64,000 nt of DNA from Pyrenophora tritici-repentis (taxonomy: Eukaryota; Ascomycota; Dothideomycetes; Pleosporales; Pleosporaceae), in contig NC_089390.1 of NCBI RefSeq assembly GCF_003171515.1, forward strand, positions 5,146,001 to 5,210,000, read 5' to 3'. A program made the position numbers and the translations under genes. The notes beneath the pieces are model-generated. The model did no database searches and was not told the DNA's origin. It saw only the letters and a program-made list of their open reading frames with translations. This document shows positions 10,336 through 22,866 of the stretch, piece after piece; within the stretch, counting starts at the first letter, position 1; every line of letters starts with the position of its first letter.

Positions 10336-12227
10336 ATGCTAGCTGATAGCAAGATCAACTCCCTCGACACGCGCTTGGAACAGTTTAAGCTCAACGATCA
10401 AACCAGACATGTTGATTTGACGGTAAGCATTGGATTGAGATGTCCTCACTACGCCGCATCAAGCTAACCCCACTTAGAACCTCCTCAAGGAGTACGGCCA
10501 GTTACTCGACGAGTACAAAACCTTGAAAAATGCCTACGAGAATAGTAGCAGCAGAGGTACCACTAGCCCAGGAGCTGTACCGACGTCTACGGAATCTGCA
10601 GCTGCAGAGCCCCGAAACCCTTACGTCCTAGTGCTTGTGGACGGCAACGGTTACATTGTCAGTCATATCACCTAATTGGATAGTACAATGCTAATATTTT
10701 GCAGTTCAACGATGAGTTGATCAGCGATAAAGAGGAAGGTGGTATGCGCGCTGCTCGTATGCTCAGTGAAGCTGTAGAAAAGTATCTAGCTCACAGCGTC
10801 CCACATGCCCGCCAAGCACGTGTATTTGTTCGCATATACGCTGACCTAACAAACTTGTCAAAACAACTTGCAAAGTCAAAAGTGGTTGGGTTGGAAAAGC
10901 GTTCAATTTCGTCCTTTACGGCTGGGTTTACCCGCGCGATAAGCTTATTTGACTACGTTGATGCTTTGGACGAGGAGGGAACGAAGTTCAAGATTACAGG
11001 TAAGTGATTTTCACAGTATGATTCATTCAAGACTAACTCCCGACAGAACAATTCAAGGTTGCTTCAGAAGACGCAGCCTGCAGTCACATAGTGTTTGCTG
11101 GCTGCCATGACTCGGCTTACCTATCTCAACTCATACCCTACAGTGGAGTACGCGATAAGATTACACTCGTCCAGGGCGCCGGATGGAACTCGGAATTTCA
11201 GCAATTCAACTTGAATATCACTCAGTTTCCGACACTCTTTAGATGGTCTGGACTTCCTGCTGTCGCACCTCCCAGCAAGGCGGCTGCACCTGCGGCGTCC
11301 AAGCACAAGGCAGCAGCACCCAAGCTGGTACTAATGCCAGGAGCATCTACTCGTAAGGAATCATGGCGACGAGATGGCTCCTTTAGCGTGACCGATTCCA
11401 CGTTGGGCGACTCATCTCCTCCACTGACTAATAATGGCTTTAGAGAACAGGATCGTGTCGGATGGGAAGAGCGATCGGCATACACCCAAACCGCAAAAGG
11501 CGGCCAAAAGAGTGCTTCAAAGGAAAAGCAACCCTGCACCTTCTTCCAGAAAGGCGTTTGTCGCTACGGCAACAAATGTAACTTTCAACACATTCCCAAA
11601 GGTTTCGACAGCAGCAACGGCGTAAACGGTAACCACCCACCCAGCGGCCAATCATCACAGTTCTTCTCCGTACAGTCCTCGCAAGCCCCGCCAGCATCAT
11701 CACAAGCCTTCCAAAACCCCAACAAACGCAGCAACATCTCGTCCGTCCTACCCACCACCGTAGTCCACGGCTTCATCCCCATCAACCGCTCACACAAACG
11801 CCTCGACCCTTACATCCCCACGCCCACCCAGCAAGACTGGAAGAAGTACAACACCCTGTTCCAAGAGGCCAAACCATGCAACACATACCACCTCCAGGGC
11901 ATTTGTACCGCGTTCCCCTGCCCCTACGACCATAGCCCCATCGACCCGGATACTAAGCGCGTCTTGGAGTACGTGGTAAAGGGTAATCCGTGTCCGCAGA
12001 AGGGCGAGTGTAGAAAGGACGAATGCTTCTATGGCCATGTTTGTCAGAAGGATGGTTGTATGGGACTGCAGGGACAGGTTGTCAAGGGGTGTAAGTTCAA
12101 GCCTGAATTGCACTATGGGGTCGAGGAGTGTAGGTTGGCGAGTTTGGTGCCGGGCACTTATGATGCCAATAGTGGGGGTGTGGGTGTTGATGGGTTGGAT
12201 CCGCTTGGTGGTCATCCTGCGTGGTAG
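10336..12227 (+). CDS. CCCH-type zinc-finger protein with N-terminal PIN/NYN-like domain
   Basis: Four exons (10336..10422, 10478..10657, 10705..10999, 11047..12227) give 580 aa. The N-terminus forms a short coiled-coil-like stretch (LLKEYGQLLDEYKTLKNAYE). A conserved domain follows, starting YVLVLVDGNGYIFNDELI and continuing through VFVRIYADLTNL, FVDY-like acidic positions and HIVFAGCHDSAYLSQLI; the Asp-containing strands resemble PIN/NYN nuclease folds, but catalytic activity is not shown. The C-terminal half has CCCH fingers: CTFFQKGVCRYGNKCNFQH near 11548, CNTYHLQGICTAFPCPYDH near 11878, and a Cys/His-rich module CPQKGECRKDECFYGH. Such fingers usually bind RNA. This architecture is widespread in filamentous ascomycetes as an uncharacterised protein, so a role in RNA metabolism is only inferred. 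Confidence 0.8.
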
Positions 12228-12626
12228 ATGTCTTTGTGACAGGGCTGCAACTGTGGCTTTGGTACAGATGGCATTTGCTTTTACGGGAATGTGGATGGAG
12301 TGTGATATAAAGTCGATTTCGATTCAATCAGCCTTGGAGCTGTAAGAATCTTGAGCATATTGCTCTCAAAATGCATGGGAAAAGGGTACATAGCATCTGT
12401 GGTATCTCAACATACAAGTCTAATATAACTTGTTCAAAATGGCACATAATTTGACTTGATATCCTGATAGGATTGCCTTTGTGCTAGATATACTAGAAAC
12501 ACCCACCCACCAGCGAAACCGAGCCAGCCAACACCATGCTAAAAGACCCCGAAGGGTATCACAGAAAAACAGCCACAGAGGCCAAACTCAAGACCCGCGC
12601 AAAAAAAACCAATATTGAAAACACAC
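12228..12626. other. 3' flanks of two convergent genes
   Basis: This 399-bp convergent gap is AT-leaning, with no open frame of interest. It presumably carries the 3' UTRs and poly(A) signals of both genes. Confidence 0.5.
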
Positions 12627-13679
12627 TCATTTCTCAGCCGTAGGCGCCTCCACCGGCCTCTCAAACCCATCAGCCTCAACAATGCCCAACCGCCCCTGCT
12701 CCATCCCCGGATACCGCGGTACCTCCCCATTCCCCTGTATCGACTGCTGTTGTTGCTGCTGCCACCCCTTACATTCATCACGATACGGATTCGCAGGCGA
12801 CGAGAATACCGGCGAAGGAAACCCAAGCGGATTATACTCAACCAACGTCTGTGTCGTCTGCTGATACAAATGCGTCTGTACCGCATTTCTCTTCACGGCC
12901 CTGCGTCTGCGCCACACGAGAAAGAAGACGATGACGATGAATGAAGCGAAGAGACAGGCGCCGATTGTACTGCCTACTATGATGCCGATGCCGGGTTTGG
13001 AGGGATTTGGTGATGGGGCGGAGGAGGAGGAAGGGGGTGTGACGAGGGGCTCTTGAGTGGCTGTTGCGGTGAATGTTACGTCTACTGTATTGCTGCTTGA
13101 AAGCGCCATGCCCAGGCTGTGGAAAGCTGTGCTTGTGAAGGGTGTGGCTGCGCAGCCGTGTTGTGTAAAGACCATTCTGTCGTAGATGAAGCGCCACTCG
13201 TAGCATGCGGGTGCTGAGGTATCAGTGCATTTCACTATTGCGAAGTTGGTTGAGCAGGCTACGTCTGTGCAAGATGCGGACATGGCGGTTGAAGCGATGC
13301 AGGTGGTAGCTAGTGTGCAGGCGGAATTTGAGGACGGGTCGCAACAGCCGTGTACGCCGAAGTAGGTGTTTGTGGCACATGTTTCTGTTGGATTTGGGCA
13401 TGTTATTGCACTTTCTAGGACAGTCAGTATTTTCGTTAAACATGACCGCGCCTGTGGAAAGTTACCTGAAGTCCCAGAAGCAAACCCGCATGTTTTGCTC
13501 CCACTTTGCTCTCGTCTGAACAATTCAAAGGGGAGTTGTGGTGGTGCAGTGGGTGCGGGGGTCCAGCCTTCCATCCTCGATGTAGATTGTGTTTGTTCTG
13601 GCATTGCCCACGAGAAAGCTACTGCGCGTGTCATATCTGGAGCCAAAAGCGCGAGGATAAGAGGTAAAAACACCATCAT
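12627..13679 (-). CDS. Signal-peptide, Cys-rich, single-pass membrane protein (Mid2/WSC-sensor-like layout)
   Basis: The start is the ATG pair at 13679/13676; further upstream the frame only offers GTG. A 51-nt intron at 13415..13465 (gtaact..cctag on the minus strand) keeps the frame and contains no stop, so it is easy to miss; removing it joins CGFASGTS to ESAITCPNP and leaves 333 aa. The protein has a signal peptide (MMVFLPLILALLAPD), a Cys-rich ectodomain with CATNTYFGVHGCCD and CSTNFAIVKCTD, a Ser/Pro-rich stalk, one membrane helix (GIIVGSTIGACLFASFIVIV) followed by an RRRR stop-transfer, and a cytosolic tail with a glutamine run. This is the layout of fungal cell-wall sensors and of an abundant uncharacterised dothideomycete family. 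No function is assigned. Confidence 0.7.
   Translation of the reverse strand: MMVFLPLILALLAPDMTRAVAFSWAMPEQTQSTSRMEGWTPAPTAPPQLPFELFRREQSGSKTCGFASGTSGNFPQARSCLTKILTVLESAITCPNPTETCATNTYFGVHGCCDPSSNSACTLATTCIASTAMSASCTDVACSTNFAIVKCTDTSAPACYEWRFIYDRMVFTQHGCAATPFTSTAFHSLGMALSSSNTVDVTFTATATQEPLVTPPSSSSAPSPNPSKPGIGIIVGSTIGACLFASFIVIVFFLVWRRRRAVKRNAVQTHLYQQTTQTLVEYNPLGFPSPVFSSPANPYRDECKGWQQQQQQSIQGNGEVPRYPGMEQGRLGIVEADGFERPVEAPTAEK
13415..13465 (-). other. In-frame stopless intron in the membrane protein gene
   Basis: The donor is gtaact and the acceptor cctag, with a ctgac-like branch before it. Its length is 17 codons and it has no stop, so gene finders may retain it. The retained translation (NFPQARSCLTKILTVLE) interrupts the Cys-rich domain, which supports splicing. 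Confidence 0.7.
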
Positions 13680-15654
13680 GTTGCCATGAGCCCAGTCCAC
13701 CAAGGGACGAAGAACGAGATATGGCAAACAGTAGGGTCTAAGCGCGTCATACACGTCGAGTAGGGCGAGATGCGAAGATGGAGATCACTACGCAAAGCAG
13801 CTGACTATAAAAGGCCCACAACATCTTCCGCGGCTGAGTGTGCATCGAAGGGAAGCAGCGCCCCAACAACGAATCCTACGGCAAAGGAAAACATCAAGCT
13901 TCTCTAGCAAGTAGAAATTGGGCCATGTACCTGGCGATCCAATCGAGACGAGGTCGTAGTGGTGGTCATGCGTGTAAGCCTAGGGTAGGATCGAGACAAG
14001 CATGACAATCCTCTTGACCACACAGCCCAATCACACATAAGCAGTTCCGCCTCTCGATGGACATCTGTGTAACGGACCACTTGTAGATGCAGAGAGGTTG
14101 GACGTCATCTGTAACCAGTTTAGACTGGTTGGGGGGTGGAGGTCGGGTATTGGTAGAGGGGAAGGCGGGATGTAGAGTGTGTGGGTCTAGGCCTGCATGT
14201 GGCGTAGACCACAGGCGGTAAATATAGTTGAGCACGTACGATCTACGATGAGCAACAGAAGTCTGCGGCAACGCCCTTGGTGGTTGTAACAAGCAGTATC
14301 ACTCGTAATTGGCCGGTGAACTCGAACTGAATATTTTGGGTCTGCAATAGGAAGTTTGAAACACACAAAGACGTTTCACACGTGGTAGAACGTGGGGATC
14401 TGCATGCACTGCCTCTTTCGGCACGTCATGGTTCGCAAGATGGGTGGTTGAATGGCCTTGAGATGACGAGATAGAGCAAACTTGAGAGAATGCAACCTCT
14501 GAGAGGATCTTTAGATCCTGAAACTGAGGCCCGACAAACAAAGCAGAAAGTGGTCGTGTACCAAGGGCGGGCCTTTGAACTTCGTCACTAGCCTTGTCCC
14601 TCCCTTGGTTAGGCAAGACGAATGCTGATAAAAAACGGCTGTGGTGGAGACAAGTCTAAATGCTCGATATATCGTCAGTCGCATGCGTTGATGGTCGACT
14701 TCCTAGTGCCGCCTATATACAACGATCGTATCCATAACGCCAACCAATGATTCGTAAGCGACTTGAACTCCTCCATGATGCTGTTTGGCATGGTTGACAG
14801 TCGTGGGTATACATAATGTACAAAAAGAACGGAAGTAGTGGGCTTAATTCCGCTTGTGTGGACCCACAATCTTGGGGTACATTCGCGAGAGATGGAAGTT
14901 GATGTTGTTTTTCTTCTGGTTCGGGTTTCGCTAAAGCGAGGATTAGCTGAGATCGGAGGCACGTTGATATCAGTGAACATACAGGCGCATCCATGCATTG
15001 GCGCAGTTTCTGCTCTAGCAGTGCGCAGCCTTGCACACTGTAACCTGATGACGCCCAGCATCCTGTTATAGACATGTCAGCGCATGTTCCTGTCGTACAT
15101 TTTCAATCATTGCTTGGCCCCGCAGTCGGATCAAGATGCGTCGCAATATGGCCATTTTCACATTGCCCAATTCCAACGTACCCAGAACTGATGACATTGC
15201 TCCCAGACACGGATTCATCTCTGGCTTATTTGGTCGTCGGACACGGAGCTTAGGAAGTGGTGGGAGTGGCCGGTGCGTGGCCGACTGAACGGCGCTACCC
15301 TGAGGCTTCGGGACCATTGTGTAGGGAAACGCGCGCGTCAGATATTCGGTGCAGAATTAACGATAGTCGGTAATGGTTTACGTAGGGACTCGTGGTTACG
15401 ATAGCGGCGTTGTCGTCGTCTTCCTCTTCTTGAGTCGGATGTTCAAAAGTTCTCCCACCGCCGCGGCAATCTCCTTAGCGTGCTTGCCCCATCCTGATCC
15501 CTGCATAGCTTTGTTTACCATCGCACCTGCCCAGCGACGGATGGCCAGCGCATACCACCACTTCCACGACGATACTAACGAGCCCTACGACACAGTCTTT
15601 ATGTTTGCGCGTCATCGACATACTAACCCGTAGCATTATTCGACGTCAAACACC
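13680..15654. other. Long intergenic region with no supported gene
   Basis: These 2 kb between divergent genes hold several open frames of 60-130 codons on the minus strand (for example 13966..14292, 14299..14616, 14713..15075). None shows a domain, a signal peptide or credible splice partners. An open + frame at 15373..15633 ends just before the next gene and is most likely 5' leader. Confidence 0.5.
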
Positions 15655-18448
15655 ATGGTTCCCTCACCGCGCAAACGCGCCGCACCCATGACAACATTCG
15701 ACACCACATGGAACGCAACCGACGCCGCATTCCTCGACCCAAATGCCTTGCCTGTTGCAAAGATACCCCGCGGCTGGGAGCGCAAGCAAGAAGTAAAGAG
15801 GCTCGGTCAAGGAAAGGAGAAGAAGATTTGGCGGAGATTCAACCTCAGGTCGAATGTCCACAACACAGCACAAGAAGACGACGACGCAGAGGATGGCGAC
15901 GATGATGAGCAGAATTCGCGGTCAAGGGCCGTGAAGAGGCGACAACACATGAGTCCAGAGGCCATGGAGAAGACTGCAAACAAACTCAATGGGAAGAAAC
16001 GCGCGTTCAAGGCGACGCGCTGGGACCGCAGGAAGAGCGTGCTACCAAGTATGGCATTCATGATATCCCATTTTAGAACTTACTAACGCGCTCGAAGGGA
16101 AGAAAGCTGCCCGTATTGACGACCCCGCTTTCATGGCCGAGACCGAAGCAAACGGCGACGACGAGGAAGGCGACAGTCGTGACGTAACTGAATTCGAAAG
16201 TGAAAGCTTTACCGAAACAAACACGACAAGCGGCGCACAAGGAAATCTACTCACACAACCTCCTTCGCTCAACGAGGACAACCGAGCGACTCTTGACTCC
16301 ACCATGGATGCGCCGACCGTAGACAACATTCCCGACTACGAAAGCTTAGGCGGGCACCAAGCCATGGAGCAGCACATCGACTCTAGACCAACCGAAGACG
16401 CTACTCTCGCCAACCTTTTCCGGTCCCCTACCAAGTATATTTCAATCCCCTCGGCGGCGTCTCCGGAAAAGGTCGACTATCCCAAACTACCTCTCAGTGA
16501 TGATTCTCCAGTCGACTCTCAAGCGGCCACACCACAGAAATGCAAAGATGCCGCAGAGGAAGCCATTGCGCAAGATGACTTATCGACGGCTGTGGAAACT
16601 CAGAACACTCCGATACAGTCGGAAGCCACGGCCGATGTCGCAAGGAGCGAGGCAGAGCAGGAACAGTCCCCGACCAAGTTCGAGGGAACCGATGCCCTCG
16701 CTCAGATTGAATACCCGGTGCTACCATTAGAACATACCCAGGCCTCGACAACCGCTGACGAAGGCATGGACGAGGATGAGGACGCTGGGTTGTCTGATAT
16801 CGAAGTACGCACTGAAGCAGAAGTCATGGCTGGAGACGACAATTGCAGTGAACAAGACACGCCGAGCGACTCTGAAGACAAAGATCCCGAGGGGGAATTC
16901 ACAGAGGCTACCTTGCAGCTAGACATCATGCGTGATTACCAGGCAGCGCTGCAAAAGGATGAGCCAGTTACAGCACCAAAAGCACAGGAACCGGAGGAAG
17001 AGCACAGCGCTAAACCTACAGAGGAACCAAAAGAAGACATGGAAATGACAGATGCGCCCAACACCAACGCCATACGAGATATCACTGATGGACTCACTCT
17101 ATCTTTTGCACCTGCTCAACCTCAATCATTGGATTCTAAGCCACGGAAACTTCATTCGCCTCCACCGCCACCTCGTCCCGAGTCTGGGCCTGACGATGTC
17201 ACAATGACCGTCGCATTCGATGACGATACAGCTGTGTTAAAGGATTTCCTCAATCGCGCTGCTGCAAGCAAAGCTGAAAAGGCTGCCATCATTACCCACC
17301 GAAGAGAGTCGCTACAGAACCGACGAGACTCAGACGTCGTTCGCCATGCTTTAGCATCTCCCCGCAAGGCTCTCGAAGAGAAGGATCCTAATTCGCCTTC
17401 CAAGCACGACAACGAGTTGACGCTTGATCTATCACTAACCCCTGCGCTGAGCATGCCAACAGAGCCTCTACCATCACCTACACCAGCTCCAGTAGAACAT
17501 GAGGAGGACGCAGAAGAGAAGAGCGCACGCTCATCACGACGATCATCACGAACAAAGAAATCACGTTTACCTGCTCCAGCCTCAACAGGCCCAGCACCAG
17601 CACCCAAGATCGCCATCCGTCGGGCCGACGGCAACGAGGTTGTAGTTCTCAAGAAAGACGACGCAAAGGTTCTGGCAGACCTGACCCGTACAAACACACG
17701 CAAGAACAAGCAAGGTGCTTTTGGAGTCACTCTCCGCCTGATGAAGCTCATGATGGAGGCATCCAGTCTCCCACCTATCGACGATTCGACAAAGGAGCTC
17801 GTCGTCGGCAAGAACGTACGGTGGGACGAACAGCTAGCGTACTACCAGGAAAACCCAGACACCGTCGCCAACGCGCTCGCTGAAGCGGAATCATTAGCTA
17901 CACCAGACGAGCTAGGTATGGGAGACGCTACACCTGAGCCAAAGAAGAAGAGGCCAAAGACGAGCAAGGATTCCACACCCAAGATACGAAGAGTGAGGGG
18001 ACTAGGTTCAACGAACGGGACTCCCGGGAAAGGTCTACTAGCACCTGCATCACTCCTCCCTGAGACCGTCCAGGAAGAAAAGGACTCCACCGCCGCACCA
18101 TCATCACAACAGCTACCCAAGCCTAAAGCTGGCAAAGTCAAGAAAATGCCCGTCGCTTCCACTTCCATCGACAGCGGTCTCTCCTTAAGCTCCGCAGATA
18201 CCAAACTCCCCTCCCTCGACGTGACTCCCGTCGGTGTGGCGCTAACGCCGCAGCGCAAGAGCCGTCTCGCTGCACCCAAGAAGGTCGTCCTCCCACAAGC
18301 TGCTGCTTCATCTGCACCTGGCGAAGGCAAGGAGAATGCGCAGCGGAAGGGTATACCCACACCAAAAGTCATCGTACAGGCTACAGGGCCTACTTCGACG
18401 GCGGGTATGGAGTCTGGTCTACCACGCAGGAGGGGCCGGAAGTACTAA
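15655..18448 (+). CDS. Large disordered, acidic, probably nuclear protein of unknown function
   Basis: Two exons (15655..16048 and 16098..18448, intron 16049..16097) give 914 aa. The N-terminal 130 residues are basic and conserved-looking (FDTTWNATDAAFLDPNALP, IPRGWERKQEVKRLGQGKEK, KRAFKATRWDRRKSVLPRKK). The middle is Glu/Asp/Ser/Thr-rich and disordered. A second folded-looking segment lies near 17590-17850: PAPKIAIRRADGNEVVVL, DLTRTNTRKNKQGAFGVTLR, then NVRWDEQLAYY. The tail is Lys/Pro/Ser-rich with basic clusters (KKKRPKTSK, RRRGRKY) that could be nuclear localisation signals. I do not recognise the family. It could be a chromatin or mitotic-apparatus protein of low conservation, but nothing here proves that. 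Confidence 0.7.
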
Positions 18449-18837
18449 ATCTTCTTATCAATTCTTCTTTGTCTATGTGTAGGGTGTATGTCGGTGTGTC
18501 ATGTTTGGGTCTTGGGTTGCTCTATACCACTCTCTTTTTTTATATTGTTGCATATTATGGCGTTTGTTGGCTACGATATGGTGTTTAGGTGGGGTATATA
18601 GGACTACCGGAGTTATGCTGAAGCCACCATCGTAATGAATATACCAGAATTCAAATAAGTATGACTACCTTTGTATATCTTTTCAACCACGTATACACGA
18701 TATTCACAGAGTATATGGTGCGGTTTGGAGAATACATAGCCATCTAGAGGCCCTGAATTGAATTTTGTTAAGCCACTCTGGAGAATACCGACATCCTTAA
18801 CCCCCCGTATGCATCATGTCTCAATACACTATGTTGG
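18449..18837. other. 3' flanks of two convergent genes
   Basis: This 389-bp AT-rich convergent spacer has a T-run followed by tatattg near 18535..18550 and no gene. It probably contains both poly(A) regions. Confidence 0.5.
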
Positions 18838-20402
18838 CTACACGTTGAGTTCGCTCACCTTGGCGCCCTGGATATAGTCCTGGTATTTGCCCAGCTTCTG
18901 CGCCAGGATGCCGCCGGCACCGCAGAACTTCTCGACGATCTCCTCGCTACGGCCTGTATACAGCTTACTGTCCAACATGTTGTCCAGCTCACCCCAGATG
19001 GGCTTGAAGAAATCCGTCTTCCTGATCCTGTCGACGAGATCATTCGGCTTTCCCTCGTTCTTGACCTGGGCGCCAGCTTGGTGAGACAGGACACGGATCT
19101 GCTCGTGGGCTTCCTGACGCGATTCACCCTTCGCCACCAGACGCATAATGATGGATTCAGTGATCATAAAAGACAATTCTTCTTGAACGCGGGCATCGAC
19201 ACGCTTGGGGTAGACAACGAGGCCAGCAGTGACGTTGTCGAGTGAGAGCAAGATAGCATCTGCAAGCAAGAACATCTCAGGAATGTCCATGCGGCGGATT
19301 GCAGAGTCATCGAGGGTTCGCTCCATCCACTGGCTGGCTAGGGTACTTGCGAAGGAAGCGGGCTTGGACATGAGTTCTCGGGATAGCGAGCAGACGCGCT
19401 CACAACGCATGGGGTTGCGCTTGTATGCCATGGCAGAAGAGCCTATCTGGTCCTTCTCAAAGGGTTCCTCGAGTTCCTTCCAGCTAGCGAGATGGCGGAT
19501 GTCGCCAGTGATCTTCTGAGCGCTGGCACCGAGACCGCAGATGGCATTTGCGATGATGAGGTCGACTTTGCGCGTGTAGGTCTGGGTGGAAACGGCGTAG
19601 CAGGATGGGAAGCCGGCCTTTTTGCACAGTAGTTCGTTGAGCTGGTCGCACTTCTTGCTGTCGCCGTTGAAGATCTCGAGGAAAGAGGCTTGTGTTCCGG
19701 TAGTTCCTTGGGCACCGCGGAACTGCAGGCCCTCACGAACGCTCTCAATGGCCTCTAGATCGAAGAGAAGGTCTTGCGCCCATTGGGCAGCGCGCTTACC
19801 AACAGTGATGAGCTGGGCGGGCTGTAGATGGGTGTAGGCCAGGGTTGGCTCGCTCTTCCACTGCAGAGCGAAAGCGGAGAGGTTGGAGATTACTTTTGCG
19901 AGCTTTGGGAGTAAGAGATCCAGGCCGTCGCGCATAAGCAGGAGCTCGGCATTATCGGTCACATAGCAGCTTGTTGCCTACATCTCATCAGTTCTGAGTC
20001 CATGTTGGCAAATTGAAGCATTGTAGGCAGCAACGGTATTTTCACACAACAGATTTGAAGACTTACACCATAGTGGATGATGCCAGCCGCTGCCGGGGCA
20101 ACCTGCCCATAGGCATGAACGTGGGCCATGACATCGTGCCTTCGCTTCTTCTCCTCGACCTTGGCGACGCCGAATTCGTCATCGGTGACTTTCAAATGTT
20201 CTCTCATTTGGCTCAAGGCATCTTCGCTGATGGTCTCAATGCCGAGCTCTTTCTCAGCCTCTGCGAGGAAGAGCCAGAGCTTGCGCCATGTGGAATGCCG
20301 GCTGCGCTGGGAGAACAGTTGCGACATCTCCGGTGAGCAGTACCTATTGGTGAGAGAAGTCTGATAGGTATCGAACATGGCAGCATCTGTTGTATTCGCC
20401 AT
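18838..20402 (-). CDS. ade13: Adenylosuccinate lyase
   Basis: Exons complement(20067..20402) and complement(18838..19977), intron 19978..20066, give 491 aa, close to the length of yeast Ade13. The start is the ATG at 20402 ([20 protein letters not shown]); the frame upstream is not family-like. The spliced join reads [16 protein letters not shown], a conserved substrate-pocket block containing the Thr-Ser-Cys-Tyr of this family. The fumarase/lyase signature [10 protein letters not shown] carrying the flexible catalytic loop is at about 19430, and [10 protein letters not shown] supplies the catalytic histidine region. The enzyme acts twice in purine synthesis: it cleaves SAICAR to AICAR, and adenylosuccinate to AMP, each with release of fumarate. 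It is a cytosolic homotetramer in the family. No other candidate function fits. Confidence 0.97.
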
Positions 20403-21236
20403 GACTGTTTTGTTGGCGAGGTGGGGGGCTGTTGAAGGTGCGTTTGTGTATTGTTTTGGAGATGGTCTGCCGGAACCAGAAGCTTTATACTTGCCGCAGC
20501 GATAGGCAACAGGCAACTGCGAGGAACGATGAGGTCAGAGGAAGCCCTGTGTTTGCTTGGAGGAGTCAGAATTGGGAATCGTGACCCAACGGCCGCGTTG
20601 TCGCTTCCTTTTCTACCCGTATGGCAATGACGTCTCACGTGTAGTCAAAAACTTTTGGACCCTCGCTAAACCCCACATTTGGTATCGCACCTTTGGAAAC
20701 GCACATCAATGGTCAATCCTCGTCCTAATGTCGCATCTCCGATGCATTGCTAGAACTGATCGACAGTCTCCAGGCGAAATGGGCAAGCAGACTTTTTTTC
20801 CCGCAGTATTGTTGACATCGTTGGGCTGCTGGGCGCTCCTTCTCCATTCATGTGGCAGTAAATGGCTCACAAATTCCGTTGGTACTGGTCCACACAAGCC
20901 TAAATGAGGCGTCGACGGTGATGTATTCTGATCACGCGTGGTGTGAATTGCGTATTCTGTTGATAGGCATCACGCAACAATGCAGAAAAACCCTCTCTGG
21001 TATACGCACCAAACGTATAGTAAGAATTTACGTAGAATGGAGTCGTTCACACATGCATGGCAACCTAACCTCAACGACTGGGGATCATTTCCCTGCCAGG
21101 TTCCCTGCACGCATTGACAGTATAGGAAGGAAGTCTAGACTTTGGTATCTCATGATCCGCTGACTCCACATAACCTCCACCCACGAGCCGTTTATGCGGC
21201 TCTGCTCAACTCCACACTTATTGCCGCCTCCGCGGA
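20403..21236. other. Intergenic region upstream of ade13
   Basis: These 834 bp hold the ade13 promoter and the 3' flank of the acyltransferase gene, both on the minus strand. Small open frames are not supported. A TGACTC-type Gcn4/CpcA half-site can be read at 21161..21166 (tgactc), but it lies nearer the acyltransferase 3' end, so its meaning is doubtful. Confidence 0.45.
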
Positions 21237-22866
21237 CTACAACGCCGGTCCCCTCCAGACATCGCGATTGATTTTGAACAGGTTACTCTGCTTGTGCGGG
21301 AGGCTGATTTCTCGCTCCTTGTAGAAGCCGGCTTCTTGGAGATAGTGCGCAAGTCTGCAACTGTCAGTTTTGTTTCCTTACTCATGCTCGTTTGGAAACG
21401 ACTTACTTTTCGTTGTCGACTCTCGGTTCCAACATCACCCTTTCTGTACGGTTGTCGGCGAGCCAACAGTAATGTACCAACGCACTTAACCAGATCTTGA
21501 CCCTGTGCGAACCCCGGAATTCTTGCTCGCCCACCAAGCAGTGAAAGCCTCGATCGTAATCGCTGACGATCGGTAAGTACTTTCCGAGATTGTCCTCCTT
21601 GACCCAGTATAACTCAAAATAGCCAAAGGGCTTTCCGTCCCAGCAGCCTATGACTGGGAACGAATTTTTCGATTGTAGTCCCTTCCGAAGGAATTCTTCT
21701 TGGTGAGACTGAGGTCCTGCCTCGCCCCAGAAATGTGCTACTCGGGGGTCATTCATCCACTTGTGCAGGTATTCAACATCTGACATGCCAGCATTCGGCG
21801 AACCCGTTGTTGGAGATTCAGCAGCTATGAGAGCACTGTTCCGATTCGGGAAAGGCGAATGGTTGGAGACAGGACCCTGATGACGGAGCGGCTTGGAGGA
21901 AATGGAAGCAACCCGGAATGAGAGGTATTGCCCGACGCTGGGTATGTATCTGGTGTACAGTATCTCTCCTTGTCGGGGTGGTTTCGGGCGTATGGGGTGT
22001 CGTATGTTATTAGTAAAGACATATTGTGCTGGCGGGGGAGGATAGAATGTGGGTAGATGCGAACTCGAGTGGAACGGTCCTGGAGCGGTAGGCGACCATA
22101 GGCCGGGCGATACCTGATCCAACTGATGTTCCTTTTTCGAATCACCTCCAGGAGCGGGCGATGATGGTCTGGAAGGATAGGGCGAGCCTGACGGGAAGGG
22201 CGAATTGTTGTTTGCCAAGGGCGAAAGCGTGAACAGGTATATCCTAGGGTCCAACTGCCAGAAGGTCCTCCGACTGACAAACATGCGCGACCAGCCTTCG
22301 GGAGAGCTTTCTTCTTGTGCGCAACCCACGATTGATTCTTCGCTCATTATGAGCCCCATGCGCTCCAGTTTGGGCAGCACGACTTTGCCCTTGAACACAC
22401 CCTCTCTGTTTATGTTAATCCTCCATTCTCCCTTTGGCTTTCCTGCATCGGCGGTATTTTTCGACAGCGTATTCGTAACCTGGAGTGTTGGCTCTGGCTG
22501 GTGGAAGTACCAGTACAATGTCGCCCACAGCATCATGGCAATTTGGCGCGTCGGCGACGCAGCAGGCTTGTACTCATTGCTGCTGGGATTCGAAATGGAC
22601 GAGATATAGAGGTGGTCTCCATTCAGCGTGGGCTTCTTGAATCGGTGTACATTGCGCGGGGGATAGTGCTCCTCCTCCTCGTCCTGCTTCTGTACCTCCT
22701 GTTCCCCGGCGTCCAATTGATCTTCAGAGTTGAGTACAATTGTCCAACCTGGCGGAAAGGGCGAGTGGGTAGCGATGTCGCTCGACTTGAAGAATAGACC
22801 TCCAAAGACAGGCGTAACGGTGAGGTTCTGGCCATTTGGCAGATGCACAATGTTGACTGGTGCCAT
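21237..22866 (-). CDS. N5-hydroxyornithine acyltransferase, SidF/SidL-like (siderophore biosynthesis)
   Basis: Exons complement(21407..22866) and complement(21237..21354), intron 21355..21406 (gtaagt..ttgcag), give 525 aa. The N-terminal part ([20 protein letters not shown]) and the C-terminal GNAT-like domain ([53 protein letters not shown], then [19 protein letters not shown]) match the IucB/SidF/SidL family, which transfers an acyl group to N5-hydroxyornithine for hydroxamate siderophores. The region between the domains is Pro/Ser-rich and low complexity. The C-terminus reads DVWRGPAL and has no canonical peroxisomal PTS1 tripeptide. SidF proteins of Aspergillus are peroxisomal, so the missing PTS1 favours a SidL-like cytosolic acetylase for ferricrocin; this is inference. 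No other siderophore gene lies in the window. Confidence 0.85.
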